In this document: positions 13,006 through 25,300 of the stretch, one piece after another | How the letters are laid out: every line of letters begins with the position of its first letter | Numbering within the stretch: position 1 is the first letter of the stretch | Source: Tridacna crocea | Lineage: Eukaryota; Mollusca; Bivalvia; Cardiida; Cardiidae | Reading direction: 5' to 3' | DNA length: 64,000 bases | NCBI GenBank assembly: GCA_943736015.1 | Contig: OX031073.1 | Coordinates: 29,787,210-29,851,209 of the forward strand | Program-made: the position numbers and the translations under genes | The notes under the pieces: generated by a model | What the model saw: the letters and a program-made list of their open reading frames with translations, nothing else | Databases searched by the model: none | What the model was told of the DNA's origin: nothing

Positions 13006-13080
13006 CTTTTAACGCCCCTGAGAAAATAGCCCTTTGAAAGCATTGTAGGAGAAAAGGAGAAAATGCTGGTAACCAAAAAG
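13006..13080. mobile_element. Family A half element
   Basis: From GCCGACTTTTAACGCCCCTG to GAGAAAATGCTGGTAACCA, cut almost exactly at the hairpin tip and followed by unrelated sequence. Confidence 0.6.
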
Positions 13081-13765
13081 TTCCATATAAAGATCAAAGG
13101 AAAAGCTGAATAAACCCGATATTTTAGTATTTCCGTTCGTCCTTCCCTCCGTCAGTCCGTCCGTGTGATTGTCCGGGACAATATCTCCTCTACTATTTGA
13201 CGGTGTGCATACAAATCTGTTCGAATATATACTTTTTTGTTGTTTTTTTTTATGCAAAATGGTCGACTGTGAGCTATTTTGTGAACGCGTTCTCGTAAAT
13301 TTTTTGAAAAGGCTTTTTCGACGGGGGGGGGGGGGGTATTATTTCAACGAAATTGCCTGTTGGATTTGTAATTAAAGAAGTGGAAAACATTGTGGGGTTA
13401 CAAGCGTTTTCACTTTTTCTCACACTGTTTTTAAGAGGTCGTCTATCACGTAGTCTTTGGAACCCTGGACTGTTTAGTAAGCGTTCAAAGGACTCTGCAG
13501 AACTAGGTCTTTTGAAACATTCCGAGAAGAGCAGAAAATGTGGTAACCATCATTTTGTATTTTTTTGAAAGATTTTTTTAGTCCTTCAAATACCATCATG
13601 TTAGTAACACTTAATTTGTCGTCTGCTTTTAATCTTGTCCAATCTAAATTAGACCAGTCTAAAAATTTGTCGTCTGGTAAAGGTTCAAACCTTATCCTGC
13701 AAAATGACTTATATTAAATTTTCAATTCGATATCAAAAGCCCAAAATTGTTATTTCAAAGTCATG

Positions 13766-13985
13766 TTAACCCATTACCACACAATAACGACCCTGAGGAA
13801 GACGCCCTTTTGAAAACATTGTGGGAAAAGGAGAAAATGCTGGTAACCAGCATTTTCTCCTTTTCCAACAAAGGTTTATTCACTATCAAAGCAAAATTGC
13901 GCTATTTGAGCTACCTTGAAATTGTTGTCTGCAAATGCTTTCAATTTGGATAGATCTAAAATCTTGCCGTGGGGTAAAGGGTTAA
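13766..13985. mobile_element. Family A MITE, full length
   Basis: TTAACCCATTACCACACAAT to GGGGTAAAGGGTTAA with an intact hairpin. Another worn A copy lies at about 13380-13690. Confidence 0.8.
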
Positions 13986-13994
13986 AGTGAATAC

Positions 13995-14090
13995 AAGTTA
14001 TAACTCCTTATCGAACAGTGTAGATCAAAGACCAGACTGCACGTTCGTTGCAGTCTGATCTTCATCTGCACTGTTCGCAAAAAGGTCAGC
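13995..14090. repeat. Family D hairpin
   Basis: TTATCGAACAGTGTAGATCA and its partner GTCTGATCTTCATCTGCACT; directly abuts the family A copy on its left. Confidence 0.68.
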
Positions 14091-14430
14091 AAGTCTCGTT
14101 TAGCATGAATACATTGCAAAGCACAACATAATATTCTTAAGAAGGAAGTGCAAATAAAACACTTCCAATCCCTCACCTGTATTCTCTAATTAGGCTCTTT
14201 GCTATTGTATGTTATTTTAAGAAAGTTTCACAGTCCCTTTCTAATTTGGTAATAGTATATTAAGAATATTACTGCGTGTCAGTCGATATGACGTCAATTC
14301 TTGATTTAGAGTAAAAATAGGTATTTTTTGATAAATTGCAATTTCTAATGCATTTCTGTGGATAATCATCTCTTTTCTACTTGTTTCCCCTCCCACTTAT
14401 ACAGAGAAATAAAAACAAGTTGTCTTCTTT

Positions 14431-14793
14431 AAGGTAGTGGACCCGTAATGATGAACATCTATTTCTACTATAAAATCATCCTTCAAAATTTGCATATGAG
14501 TTTTATTATACTACTTAACCGAGCCACATTTTCCTTTTTTTCCTTCTTGGAATTATTATTCATAAATCTAAAACCACTATGTTCTTTTTTTTACGAAAAG
14601 AAATGATAATAATTACCTCCCTTTTCAGGAAATTAACAAAAGTATCACAAAATAATTTCAAGATAGACATCAAAGGAATTTTTGGTCGGTTAAAAATGTG
14701 CAAGAGTATTATATCTGTATAAATCTGTATGTATCAACTAACAAGATTTTTCCCATGCTGCACTAGGAGTGTTAAGGGTCTAAGTACTACCTT
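14431..14793 (+). mobile_element. Family L element
   Basis: Ends AAGGTAGTGGACCCGTAA and GGGTCTAAGTACTACCTT are inverted repeats. The interior has CCGAGCCACATTTTCC, ATTACCTCCCTTTTCAGGAA and TTTTGGTCGGTTAAAAATGT. Non-coding, about 360 bp. Confidence 0.75.
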
Positions 14794-15395
14794 ATAAGAG
14801 AAGCCAGGAGTGTCAGCATCAGTATTTACAAATAGTGTATTATTTAATTTCAATATACATGGATTTTGGTACATGTAAACAAACAAGTTAGGCATTCAAT
14901 GAATGAGGAAAAAACACACTGTCATGCAGTATATGGCTATTACGTGACCTTCCAGCGTTTCCAAGTCGCGTGATCTTTTCCCACGGTGTTCTTTCTCTTT
15001 TTTTTAAACCAAATTCTTTTTGTGTCCTTTTGTTTAGATTATCCTGCTTAATATAAAAAAAATATACAATTATGAGAGGACGTTTGCAATCATATCAATA
15101 GAACAAATCTCTTTTGAAATCCGTCAAATAAAACAAACCATGTCTATTTCTTATTTCATTTTTTTTTAAAATTTTGGTTTATTTATAAAACCATGACGAA
15201 ACAGACTGTGTATCAGAATAATTTCGAAACGAAAAATAGATTATTTCTGAGACAGTCTGCCTTTAAAACTCACCACTGTTAAAGAGGTCTGATAAACAGA
15301 CTGCTTTCATCCAACCTTTTGAGCACTTGACAAGGCCATAAGGTTGCTCAATTTACCAAGGAATTTTAGGTGTTCATGTGTGTATATAATTAAGT

Positions 15396-15560
15396 TAACC
15401 CCTTCCCATACAATCCCGACTTTTTAACGACTTGAGAAAAAAGCCTTTTGAAAACATTGTAGAAAAAAGGGGAAAATGCTGGTAACCAGCATTTCATCCT
15501 TTTCCCATCATGTTTTCTACTATATCAAAGACAAATTCCATTTCTCATGTCAAATCTATA
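15396..15560. mobile_element. Family A MITE joined to a family D half
   Basis: TTAACCCCTTCCCATACAAT and the hairpin around GCTGGTAACCAGC are present. The right part passes at about 15560 into TTATCGGACATTGTAGAACA of family D type. Confidence 0.6.
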
Positions 15561-15929
15561 ACTTCTTATCGGACATTGTAGAACAAATATCAGGCTGCAC
15601 CTTCTGTGTCTCTTGTCTTAGTCAAAGCTATAGTTGTGTAAATAACATGTACATGATTTTTTTAGTTCCTTTCATATGAACGGTTCTATAGATATTGTAA
15701 AAGCCAAAATGAAGTCGGGTTTTCTTATAATACGCCAATACTCTCTCTTGCAAAAGGCTGAAGGGCGAAATCTGTCGAATATGCGTAATTAATTTAGAAG
15801 TTTGTGGTAATGGAAGGAGTCGAAATTGAGATTTTTCATTAGAAACGAGTACTACATTCAAATATCCGTCATTTGAAATTATCAGTCAAGTCCCTTGAAA
15901 ACTGTTCGGCCCACCACACTTTGGGTCTT

Positions 15930-16005
15930 GATGTGAACATCTGAAATAGTATTCCTCCAATTCGTACAGATCGATGCACTCCCCTTTCTCAAATGTCATG
16001 GTCAC
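15930..16005 (-). pseudogene. Decayed tandem copy of terminal exon g
   Basis: Reading minus from 16005, the codons give TMTFEKGECIDLYELEEYYF, which aligns codon for codon with TLTLQKGDYINLYEGEGYSF of exon g. Many changes are conservative (K/K, D/E, N/D, I/I), so it was probably coding once. It has no clear acceptor and no C-terminal half. It could be a remnant of a tandem paralogue or of an alternative last exon. Confidence 0.65.
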
Positions 16006-16201
16006 TTATTTGATATTTTAAGGGCAAAACAACAGAATGCTACGTGTTTATTGCTGTCCGTCCATATATTTTTCATGACAAGACCGCTAGATGTCGCAAT
16101 GTGCTCAAGTTGTTGTTGCGTATATTTGAAACTGTATCCTTCCCCTTCATACAGATTGATGTAGTCTCCCTTCTGTAAAGTCAAGGTCATTCCAAGACCA
16201 G
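16002..16201 (-). CDS. Terminal exon g of the EgtD-like gene
   Basis: The acceptor GGTTCTATTTCAG opens the exon, which encodes residues 262-327 and stops at TGA (16004-16002). It contains LTLQKGDYINLYEGEGYSFKYT, matching EgtD's GExIxTExSxKY with one extra residue between Glu and Ser, then LEHIATSSGL and IWTD, the usual C-terminal helix and strand. A decayed copy of its first third begins right at the stop codon. Confidence 0.88.
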
Positions 16202-19200
16202 CTGAAATAGAACCATGTAGGTAAGGAGTAACAAGTTGATCTTGTGAGGTTGATAACATTTTTAAAATTTCCCAAAGCTGTCAATGGACCTTTCCAATCA
16301 TGATTCAACCGGGTGTTAAAGCGAGACGTTTTTTTTTTTTTTTAATCTGTCATTTTGTTATGACTAGGTTGGGTTTAACTAGAGCTGTCATGGAATGTTA
16401 CTTAATACCCCAGTCCAGCCCTTTGATAGAAAAAAGCGTGATATTCAAAGGGAGTTAATTTCTCAAGCAGGAAGAGTTGACACCTGAAAATTGCGTCTGA
16501 CAAATCTTCAATATATGATCAGTATATGTGCAAAGTCTCAATACAATTGAAGGAAAATTGTAGGAGGAGTTCGTGACACAAAATTACTAGTATTTTGTTC
16601 ACAGACGAAAACAAGAACGGACACCTGGACAGACAGGCCGATTTCAGTATACCGCCGAAAACATTCGTTTTGCGGGGATATTACTAGTAGTATATGGGTT
16701 TCTTTGGAGGCAAACAAAAGATGACGTAAAATTGGATGACCTAGTTACTATAAATAGTAACTCATTTGCATATTAGGATGTTACTATGTTTAGACCAGCG
16801 GACATTTTGGATGACGTATTTTTTAATTTTCAGATCGACGGCTATTTTGAATGATTTCTTTTAGAGACCAGCAGCCATTTTGGATGACTTAATTTTGGCA
16901 GTCATTTAAAATGACGATTTTTTTTATTTTTAGACGACCCTTTTTACTTGGCACTTACATTGATTTTTCTTTCGGTTATAAATTTAGAGAGAAATAGCTT
17001 TAAAAATGAGTCATATAAGTGAGTACCCTAACAGTATACTGAGCTGACGTGTATACTCTGTCTAGTAATGTTCGCAGGCATTAAGGATCAGGCACTTTTA
17101 CAAGATAGAGATTTTCCAACTTAGACTCATCTGTAACGCCTCACCAAGTCAAAGAGCCGATTTATAACCATACTATGACTCTCGGCCAAGTCAGTGAAGG
17201 CGGTCTAACGTCACATCCATCCTAAAAAATAATCCCAAAACAAAGGGTCAGACCTTTTCCTTACCAGACTATAAATAGGGCGAAATGCCCTGGTCAAAGT
17301 CTGACTTTCAAATGAGACCTTAAGTCAAGAACAGAGTCTAAGGTAAAAGGATGCGCATGCATGAAGCTATATTTAGATATGTGATCATCAAATATATTTA
17401 TAGTCATTACATCAGCTCAGTCTATAATAGGGATCCGAAGATCTGAACAATGGTCTATTCTACTCCCCAAGTTAATCCCTTTTAAGTCGCCAGCATGTCT
17501 GGGTTCTATTGATATAAGACCGGATAGCAGAACAATACCTCTTTCAACTGTCAAACTTACTCCATTTTCAAGTTGTCAGCGTGTCTGGTTCATTTCATTT
17601 GAAAACGGAAGTGCGAACAATGGCCTATTCAACTTTCAAAGTTAATCCCCTAACAAAGGATCAGATAGCTGAATAATAATCCTTTGTTACAGTCGCCACA
17701 CTTCCTGAATTTGTTTATTTAGTACCAGAAGTACGGACAATGGCCTATTAAACTGTCAAATATAATCCTCTAACAAAAGACCAAGTGATATAGAGCTCTC
17801 TTGTATACCTGATCAAAGGCATAGTCACAGACATTGACGATCAGGTCCTCAGTTCTCGATGGAAATGAAAAGTAAGTAAAAAGGCAAAAAATGAAAATGA
17901 ATAGTCCACAGGTAAAAGTGTAAAAGTAAAAGCAGTAGAGTAAGTAGAAAAAAAAATAGTCTATGGTAATAAAGAAGAATTAGGTCCAGTATCCATATAT
18001 CATCGATTATGATGCAAAAGTGAAAAATCAGGTCGCCCCCTCCTTTAAAGCAAAAGATTAATTGACTATTAAATGATTGGACATTAACTCCATCCCTTTA
18101 AGATCCATTACCCATTTATCATTGATAATGATACAAAGATAAAAAATCAGGTCGTCCCCCTTTAAAACAAGAAGTTAAACAATTCTACCAAGATTGGACA
18201 TAAACCATCCCGACCCTTTTAAGGTCCAGTACTAATTTATATATATGTATCATTAATTATGATGTAAAAAGGAAAAAAACAAGACCTCCATCCCTTTAGT
18301 AATCAGCACCCATTTATCATTGATTATGATGCCGAGAGTCTTTGTATGGTTAGGAAGGGAATCTTTGACTTAGTGCTGCGTTAAAGATGAAAGGGCGAAC
18401 ATTACTTGATAGAGTATATACTTAAGCTCTGTATACTGTTAGGGTACTCACTTATATGACATATTTTTAAAGCTATTTCACTCTAATTTAATAAAAAATA
18501 AATATTAATGCCAAGAAAGAAGGGGTCGTCAAAATAAAAAGAAAAAATTGTCATCTTTAATGACGGTCAAAATGAAGTCGTCCAAAATTGCTGCTGGTCT
18601 ATAAATAAAAATAATTAAAAATAAACAATATGTCATCCAAAATGTCCTCTGGTCTTCACATAGTAACGTCCTTATATGCAAATGAGTTACTATTTATAGT
18701 AACTAGGTCATCCAATATTACACCATCTTTGTTTACCTCCAAAGTGGCCCCTATACTACTTTAAGTCTTTACCAAAAGACAAAATTTTCAGATTTCTAAA
18801 AAAAAAGAAAGCACTTACACACAACAAAATAAAGGTCCCTAAAAAACTAAAATTTGTTCTGAGCAGGCGGTTACCAGCATTTCCCCCTCCTCCCACCATG
18901 TTTCCAATGGTTTATATATCAGGGCCATGAAAACCAGGTATTTTTTGGTAAAGGATTCATTGATACAATGCATCATATACCATTTTCATGGGAAACATAT
19001 TGCAAAATATAAAATAGAATATGGTAGCACCATTGCAGGTGGCGAAATGTTGATATTTCACTACATATCTTCTGCGAAGTCAATAAAAGTATACAAGCTC
19101 TGTTTTAAGTTGATAACATGTAATTCCATTTTTTTTTTTTCAACAACATGTGAACCAAATTTCGACTGAAACATTCATAACCACTCCTAATACAACCACT

Positions 19201-19214
19201 CCTAATGTTCTTAT

Positions 19215-19275
<61 letters not shown>

Positions 19276-19294
19276 AATCTTCATGTTTTGGTTG

Positions 19295-19331
<37 letters not shown>

Positions 19332-22300
19332 TTAAACACCATAACTAAAAATTAAACAGACTTCAAGACTTCATACATACGTATAGGGCAAATCTGGTTC
19401 CGGGTAGATTTTGCACGTATTAAAACACGGCCTGGTACTGTTCCGTGAATGTCCTTTACAAACTTGCAATCAAGTTCAATGTCGTCAGGATGAATGGTGC
19501 TACCATATTCTTTGTTAAGCCGTTTAAACCCATTTCGATACATTCGTTTGCAAGTACCTAAATGGAAGAACTGATACCTGAATAAAATACTTGAACCATA
19601 CTGTGTGAAAAGGAGGCTTAATGTATCTGCAAAAAAGAATAAACCAGGTCAGCCTGCGCAGTCCGCGCGGGCTTACCTGTTTATACTTTTTTGCTATTGG
19701 TGAAATTTTTGTGTGTCAAAGGACCAGTGTGCCTTATGATTCAGTCAGTTGTTTTACAAAATTTTATTTGTCTATAGTATTGCAAAAAACTTGCTGGTAA
19801 TCTGGGTCACAGAGATACTAATAGCTCCTCCCCCTTTTCTAAAAGCATGACTCGATTTTTACAAAGAGTCCAAGAATTGTAAGCTTAATAAACAATTCCG
19901 TGCATTAATACGTGGATCACTATACCTTAAAGGTGGCTCTTCAGATTTTGGGACGAAAATTGCTCAAAAATACAATTAATCATCCCTATACTCCCAAAGC
20001 CTTTGAATTTTCATTCATAAAACCCCAGTAGTCGAAACTATCCAACAACAAGAGAAAATAGAGATTTACTACGGCCAAGGTCGACACCGACGGAAAACAC
20101 GATCCTTTTTTACATGAGTAACTCGCTCATTTACCTACCGGAAACTGCACAGACAAAGCTTCAAACATGGCGTCCGAAGAAGACATTATGGAAAATAATT
20201 ATATATTTGTTATGTTATGGAATTTAAGCGTCATTAGTCACGTGCTAGTCAATTGACATTTCCACAATCCTTTTTTTTCTTTTTTTAATTTCTGGCGTGA
20301 AATCTAAAAATACTTTAAGAGGCTACGTAAATTTTTTATTTTGTACTTTTTTTATTCTTAATTATTGATGATTTGTATTGTTTTTTCATATAAATTTCAG
20401 TGATATATATTTTTGTCAGTTGGTGAGATGTGAAAAATCTAAATATCCACCTTTAAAACCAGGATTCATCAATTTTTTCGTAACTATCCTCTGAGTTTGA
20501 AAAAATCACGAATTTACTGCAGCAATAAAATCAAGTCATCAACGTATTCATCTCGAGATTAAATATCGAACTCCAATTGTCGAACTTAGTGCCAACTTCA
20601 AACACCCTAGGGAAAGTTGCAAAGTTTGCAAATTTTATATACCTGACTGGTCTAGATAGGCATTTTCTATTTGTCTTTCATCCTGTGTTATATCAACTGT
20701 TAGCAAAACAACATCCTGCTCTGAAATGATAAAAAAGAAACATTATGTAAAAGACATCGCAAGCTTCTTTGAAATGTGTTTCAGTTCGTGCCTTCTCCTT
20801 TTCTTTTCTTAACCTTTGCCAATCGCAACTTGGCTCAGTATAGTTGGTAGGCAGACAGTGTTTATTTCAGATTTTGTAATTTAAACTCTTTATCAAACAA
20901 TCCCTAGTTTTCACGACTCTGTGAAAGAAGCCTTTTGAAAATATTGTGAAAAAAAAAAAAAAGAGAAAATGCTGGTAACCAGTATTTTCTCTTTTTTGCA
21001 CAATGTTTTTCTAACTTTCCTAGAACAAATTTCAATTTTTGAGTCACTAATTTTGTCTTCTGCCAATGTTTTCAATTTGGAACAGTCTAAAATTTTGTCA
21101 TTTGGTAAAGAGTTTAACAACCGCCTTTGCACTTTAAAGCCCGTATTCACCAGTCATAACCACGATAGAAAGATTATTTCTTGATTACTAATATTCTCTA
21201 TCGAGTGACGTCAATCTATATAGGATGACGTCATTCTGTATGAAATAAGTAAGTAAGTAAGTAAGAAATTCAATGGAATAAAATCTGCATCCGCGTTTTT
21301 ACTGTAAGTATGAATTTATTTTCATTTTATTACGAGCTGTCATATTAGACTCGAAATAATCTTCTTTCTATCGTATTTTATCGTTCAATTAACTACGTTG
21401 CGAGTTATGAGGTGCATTGAATAAACCACTCGGGCTATCGCCGTCGTGAATTATTTAATGTTCCTCATAACTCACAACTGCGGTTTATTGAAAGATAAGC
21501 TACGATACAAAAGAAAATAATTCTTTAATTCTAAAATGACACGTGAGTTCGTCTCTAAAAACACAGTGCAACAAAGCGTGTTAAAATTCACGTTCAAACA
21601 TAACACACGAATTCGGCTCTATAAACAGAGTGCAACGAAAGCGTGGTTAAAATCTGCGACATTCCATGCAGAATGACGTCATTCTATATCGAATGACGTC
21701 ATTCTGTACTAAGTAAAGCAAGTGAGTTATTCAATGTAACATAATTTCTATCCGCATTTCTATTTTTGGATTTGTTTTACTTTGATTAAGAGTTTGTAAT
21801 GTTCAAATCGAAATTATCTTCTTTCTATCGTAGTTTATCGTTCATTCTAACATGACACGCGATTTCGGCTCTATAAACACAGCGCAAGGAAAGCAAAGTA
21901 AAATCTGCGACAATCTATGTAGAGTGACGTCATTCTATATCAAGTGACGTCATTCAATGAGTGGGTTATTGCACTGGTGGATTATTCATTGCTCCTCATA
22001 ACTCAAAACGTGGTTTATTGAACGATATACCACGATAGGAAGAAGATTATTTCTTAAATAAATCACGTTGTGAGTTATAAGGCACAATGAATAATCCGCT
22101 TGGGGCGTCACCCTCGTGAATTGATAAGTGTGCCTTATATGGTAATTCACAACTGTGGTTTATTGAAAGGTAAAAAATGTTAGAAAGATTATTTCTTAAT
22201 TATTCTATATAGAGTGACGTCATTCTATATAGGATGACGCAATTCTGTATAGGGTAAGTAAGTAACTTATCAATGGAATATAATCTGCATGGATCGCGTT

Positions 22301-25300
22301 TTTACTCTAAGTATGAACTTTTTTTCATTTCACTAAGAGTTGATCATGCTAGAATAGAAATAATCTTCTTTCTTTCGTAGTTTATCATTCAATAAACCGC
22401 GTTGTGAGCTATGAGGCGCAATAAATAAAGCACTCGGGCTATCGTCCTCATATATTAATTATTTTACCTCATTACTCAGAACTGGGGTTTATTGAACGAT
22501 AAACCACGATAAAAAGAAAATCATTTCTTAAACGTCATTTTTTTGACAGTGTAATAAAACCAATACGAATTGACTTATCTTATACACGTTTGATATCAAA
22601 ATTGTGTTACGTAATTTTTGACGTAACTTCGTAGAAGTTCGCGAACTTTTTCATATTAAATTGGGTGCACCTATGGGTGTTTTTGCATGTTCCGATCTAT
22701 AATTGTGTTGATATATTGGGTGTGATAAAGAATCTGACATTTGTTGACATCTGTGATTCTTTCTTTTTAAACTCGTGAAGAAAAAGTGGTTTTAAGCTTG
22801 CCAAAGGCTCGCTTAACAACATTTTCCCTAGACTTGTTTAATAATATTTTGTCTCAAACGCTAACCCATGTCAGATCATATATGCCTGTAACGTGCGTCA
22901 TACATTAATCCCTATCTCGTAATCTGGAGTTATCACTCATCCTCGGAGAACTTCCTTCCGCCTCACAAGAGGAGACGACGATGTTTAATTAATACTATAA
23001 GTTCACCGAGAAATTCACAGCAAGCAGGGTGCTTATAGACGACCATAAATGTAGGGGAATATTACGCGTGATGTTGTGACTTCAAGGTACTTTTAAGTTA
23101 GCATGAAAGATGTATTTAAGATCCTTTTCATTCAGGTATAATTTATCTCCAAAGAGTATCCAACTAGGTCAGCTCGCGCACTTTAAATTCTTTGCAATTT
23201 CATGGACGATTTCACCTAAGGCTGTTCCTACGAACATGAATGTTTGCAACAAATGCATAGCTGAAATAGAAACCGCATCTGACAGGAAAATATCCTCGGT
23301 TTTTTTTTTGAGGTTTAAAAAAACCAATACCATAACCACTAAGCTAAAGAGATATCTCCCTTACGCATTTGTTAGGTGTTGTATTTTAACTCCGGACGAA
23401 ACCATGCATGAAGGAGTGGTCTCCCGTAACACTGTTCTGTGAATGGATTTTAAGGATCTATAATCATGTGATGACTGGTTTGGTATGGTTCATCAAGGAA
23501 ATGTAGTACATCTGCTTTTGCCAAAACACGGCCCATATGTTATTTATCGTGTAAAGTATTGATATCTTCGAAAGGAAATAATCCCCTAATCTAAAAAAAT
23601 AAAACAGTTTTCCATTTACCTGTCATCGTTTCAGCCATCATCCGTAATCTCTTGAGCTGATTTTCGAAACTCTGGTTTTGGAATCCACCCAACCATAAAA
23701 TGATCTTGCATTGTCTAATATTCCTAAAAATATTAAGTTTTTAGAGTTTAAGGCTTCTAGAAAACAAATATGCAATTTGCTGTAAAACTGTGATTTTGTA
23801 ATCTGCCTGCACAGATATAAGATAATTTTGCTAACTGATTATGTTCTCATGAATTATACTATAAGTTTGTCCTTAGTGAGGTCTCAGAAACAAAACAAAC
23901 TTTATTTTTTAATATTCGCGTAGGCTAAATATTGAATCGAGCAGGATTCCTGTAATTACAAAGTTTTCATAGTGTACCTCTCCTACAAACACTTTCAAAA
24001 GCCTTTGACAGTGTGACGTTCCGACGTTGATTATTTCTTAAGCTTGGAAGACGCCATCAACAATGAAACATTAGAATCATTTGATATTGATCTTGTGCTT
24101 TGCAGGTTCTCACAGACAACTTAAATTGAGTCGTTTTGTTTCTTTAACAAATATAGGATTGCAGTATGCAAGGTTTTCCATTACGTAAGGTTCCCAAGAA
24201 AATCTCTCTTTTTTGTAGTGTACATCTCAGATTTTTATCTAGCCATTATAGAGTTTATTTAGAGAATTTTTTTGAGATTTTGTTCAAATGATAATCATCA
24301 TACAGAGCAATAAAAACAGTTTTTGCTAAAAAAAACTAACCCAGACATCTTACATATAACACTAGATAATATTTTATACCGTTTCTATGGTATTGCCAGC
24401 GACATGCAAAAAAGGGGCATTCGGACATTTGCGTAAAGTGTCGTCTCGTACAGCCTACGCAGTCCCCGCAGGCAAATCCGAGAGGAAACTTTACTACTAC
24501 ATTAGGTTTTGTGCCACAGATGACTCGCGCAAAAGGAAAAATTGCATAGAAACGGAAAGTGTCGTTTCGGAACTGATCCGAGACGACACATTACGCAAAT
24601 GTCCGAATGCCCCTTTCGCGAGTTGCAGGCCATATTGCACAATTGTAAGTGGTATAGAATTAAGCGAAAAACTTATTGAATAACCAGACAGGTAAATCTC
24701 TCATTTAATCAGATAATTCAACAATTAATCATGTGGGTAGCATAATATCAAGCATTCGACGTCCTTTGCGAAAACAAAGACCTTGGACAACCTGCAAGTA
24801 TGGAAAGTCTAATTATGGTATACATTGGTCAAACCAAAAAAGTACTCAAAGCTATGATTGCATCATTTCTACAAACCAAAGATTGGTCTGATGAAATTAA
24901 AGGTCCCTTTGATTATCGAAACATGGTAACAATAAAGGCCAAAAATAAACACAGCGAGTGTTTGAATGCATTTGAATTTATATCGTACCATTCAAAAGTA
25001 TGGAAATTACCGTGAAGATGACAATCTGTCATTAGACGGTCGATCCAAGTATTGGTAGCTGACAGAGATATTAATTTCAAAAATATGTTAAGACCTGCCA
25101 GGTAGCTGTGTCTTTTGTTTACTTTTTTGCTCCATTTTAAAATTCTTTTTCTCTGCTAGTGACTAACAGATGGCCCGACCACATGTTAACAGATTGTCAT
25201 GTCCACGATATCTTCCATAAATGAGATGATTCGATTTGAATTCAAATGTTAGGTGACACTTGCTTTGATATTATGGACTTTACAGGGCCGTTAATGCATC

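Noticed and set aside
24387-24683. 98-codon plus-strand frame
   Set aside because: It is entirely within a full-length family B MITE; the frame reflects the inverted repeats.
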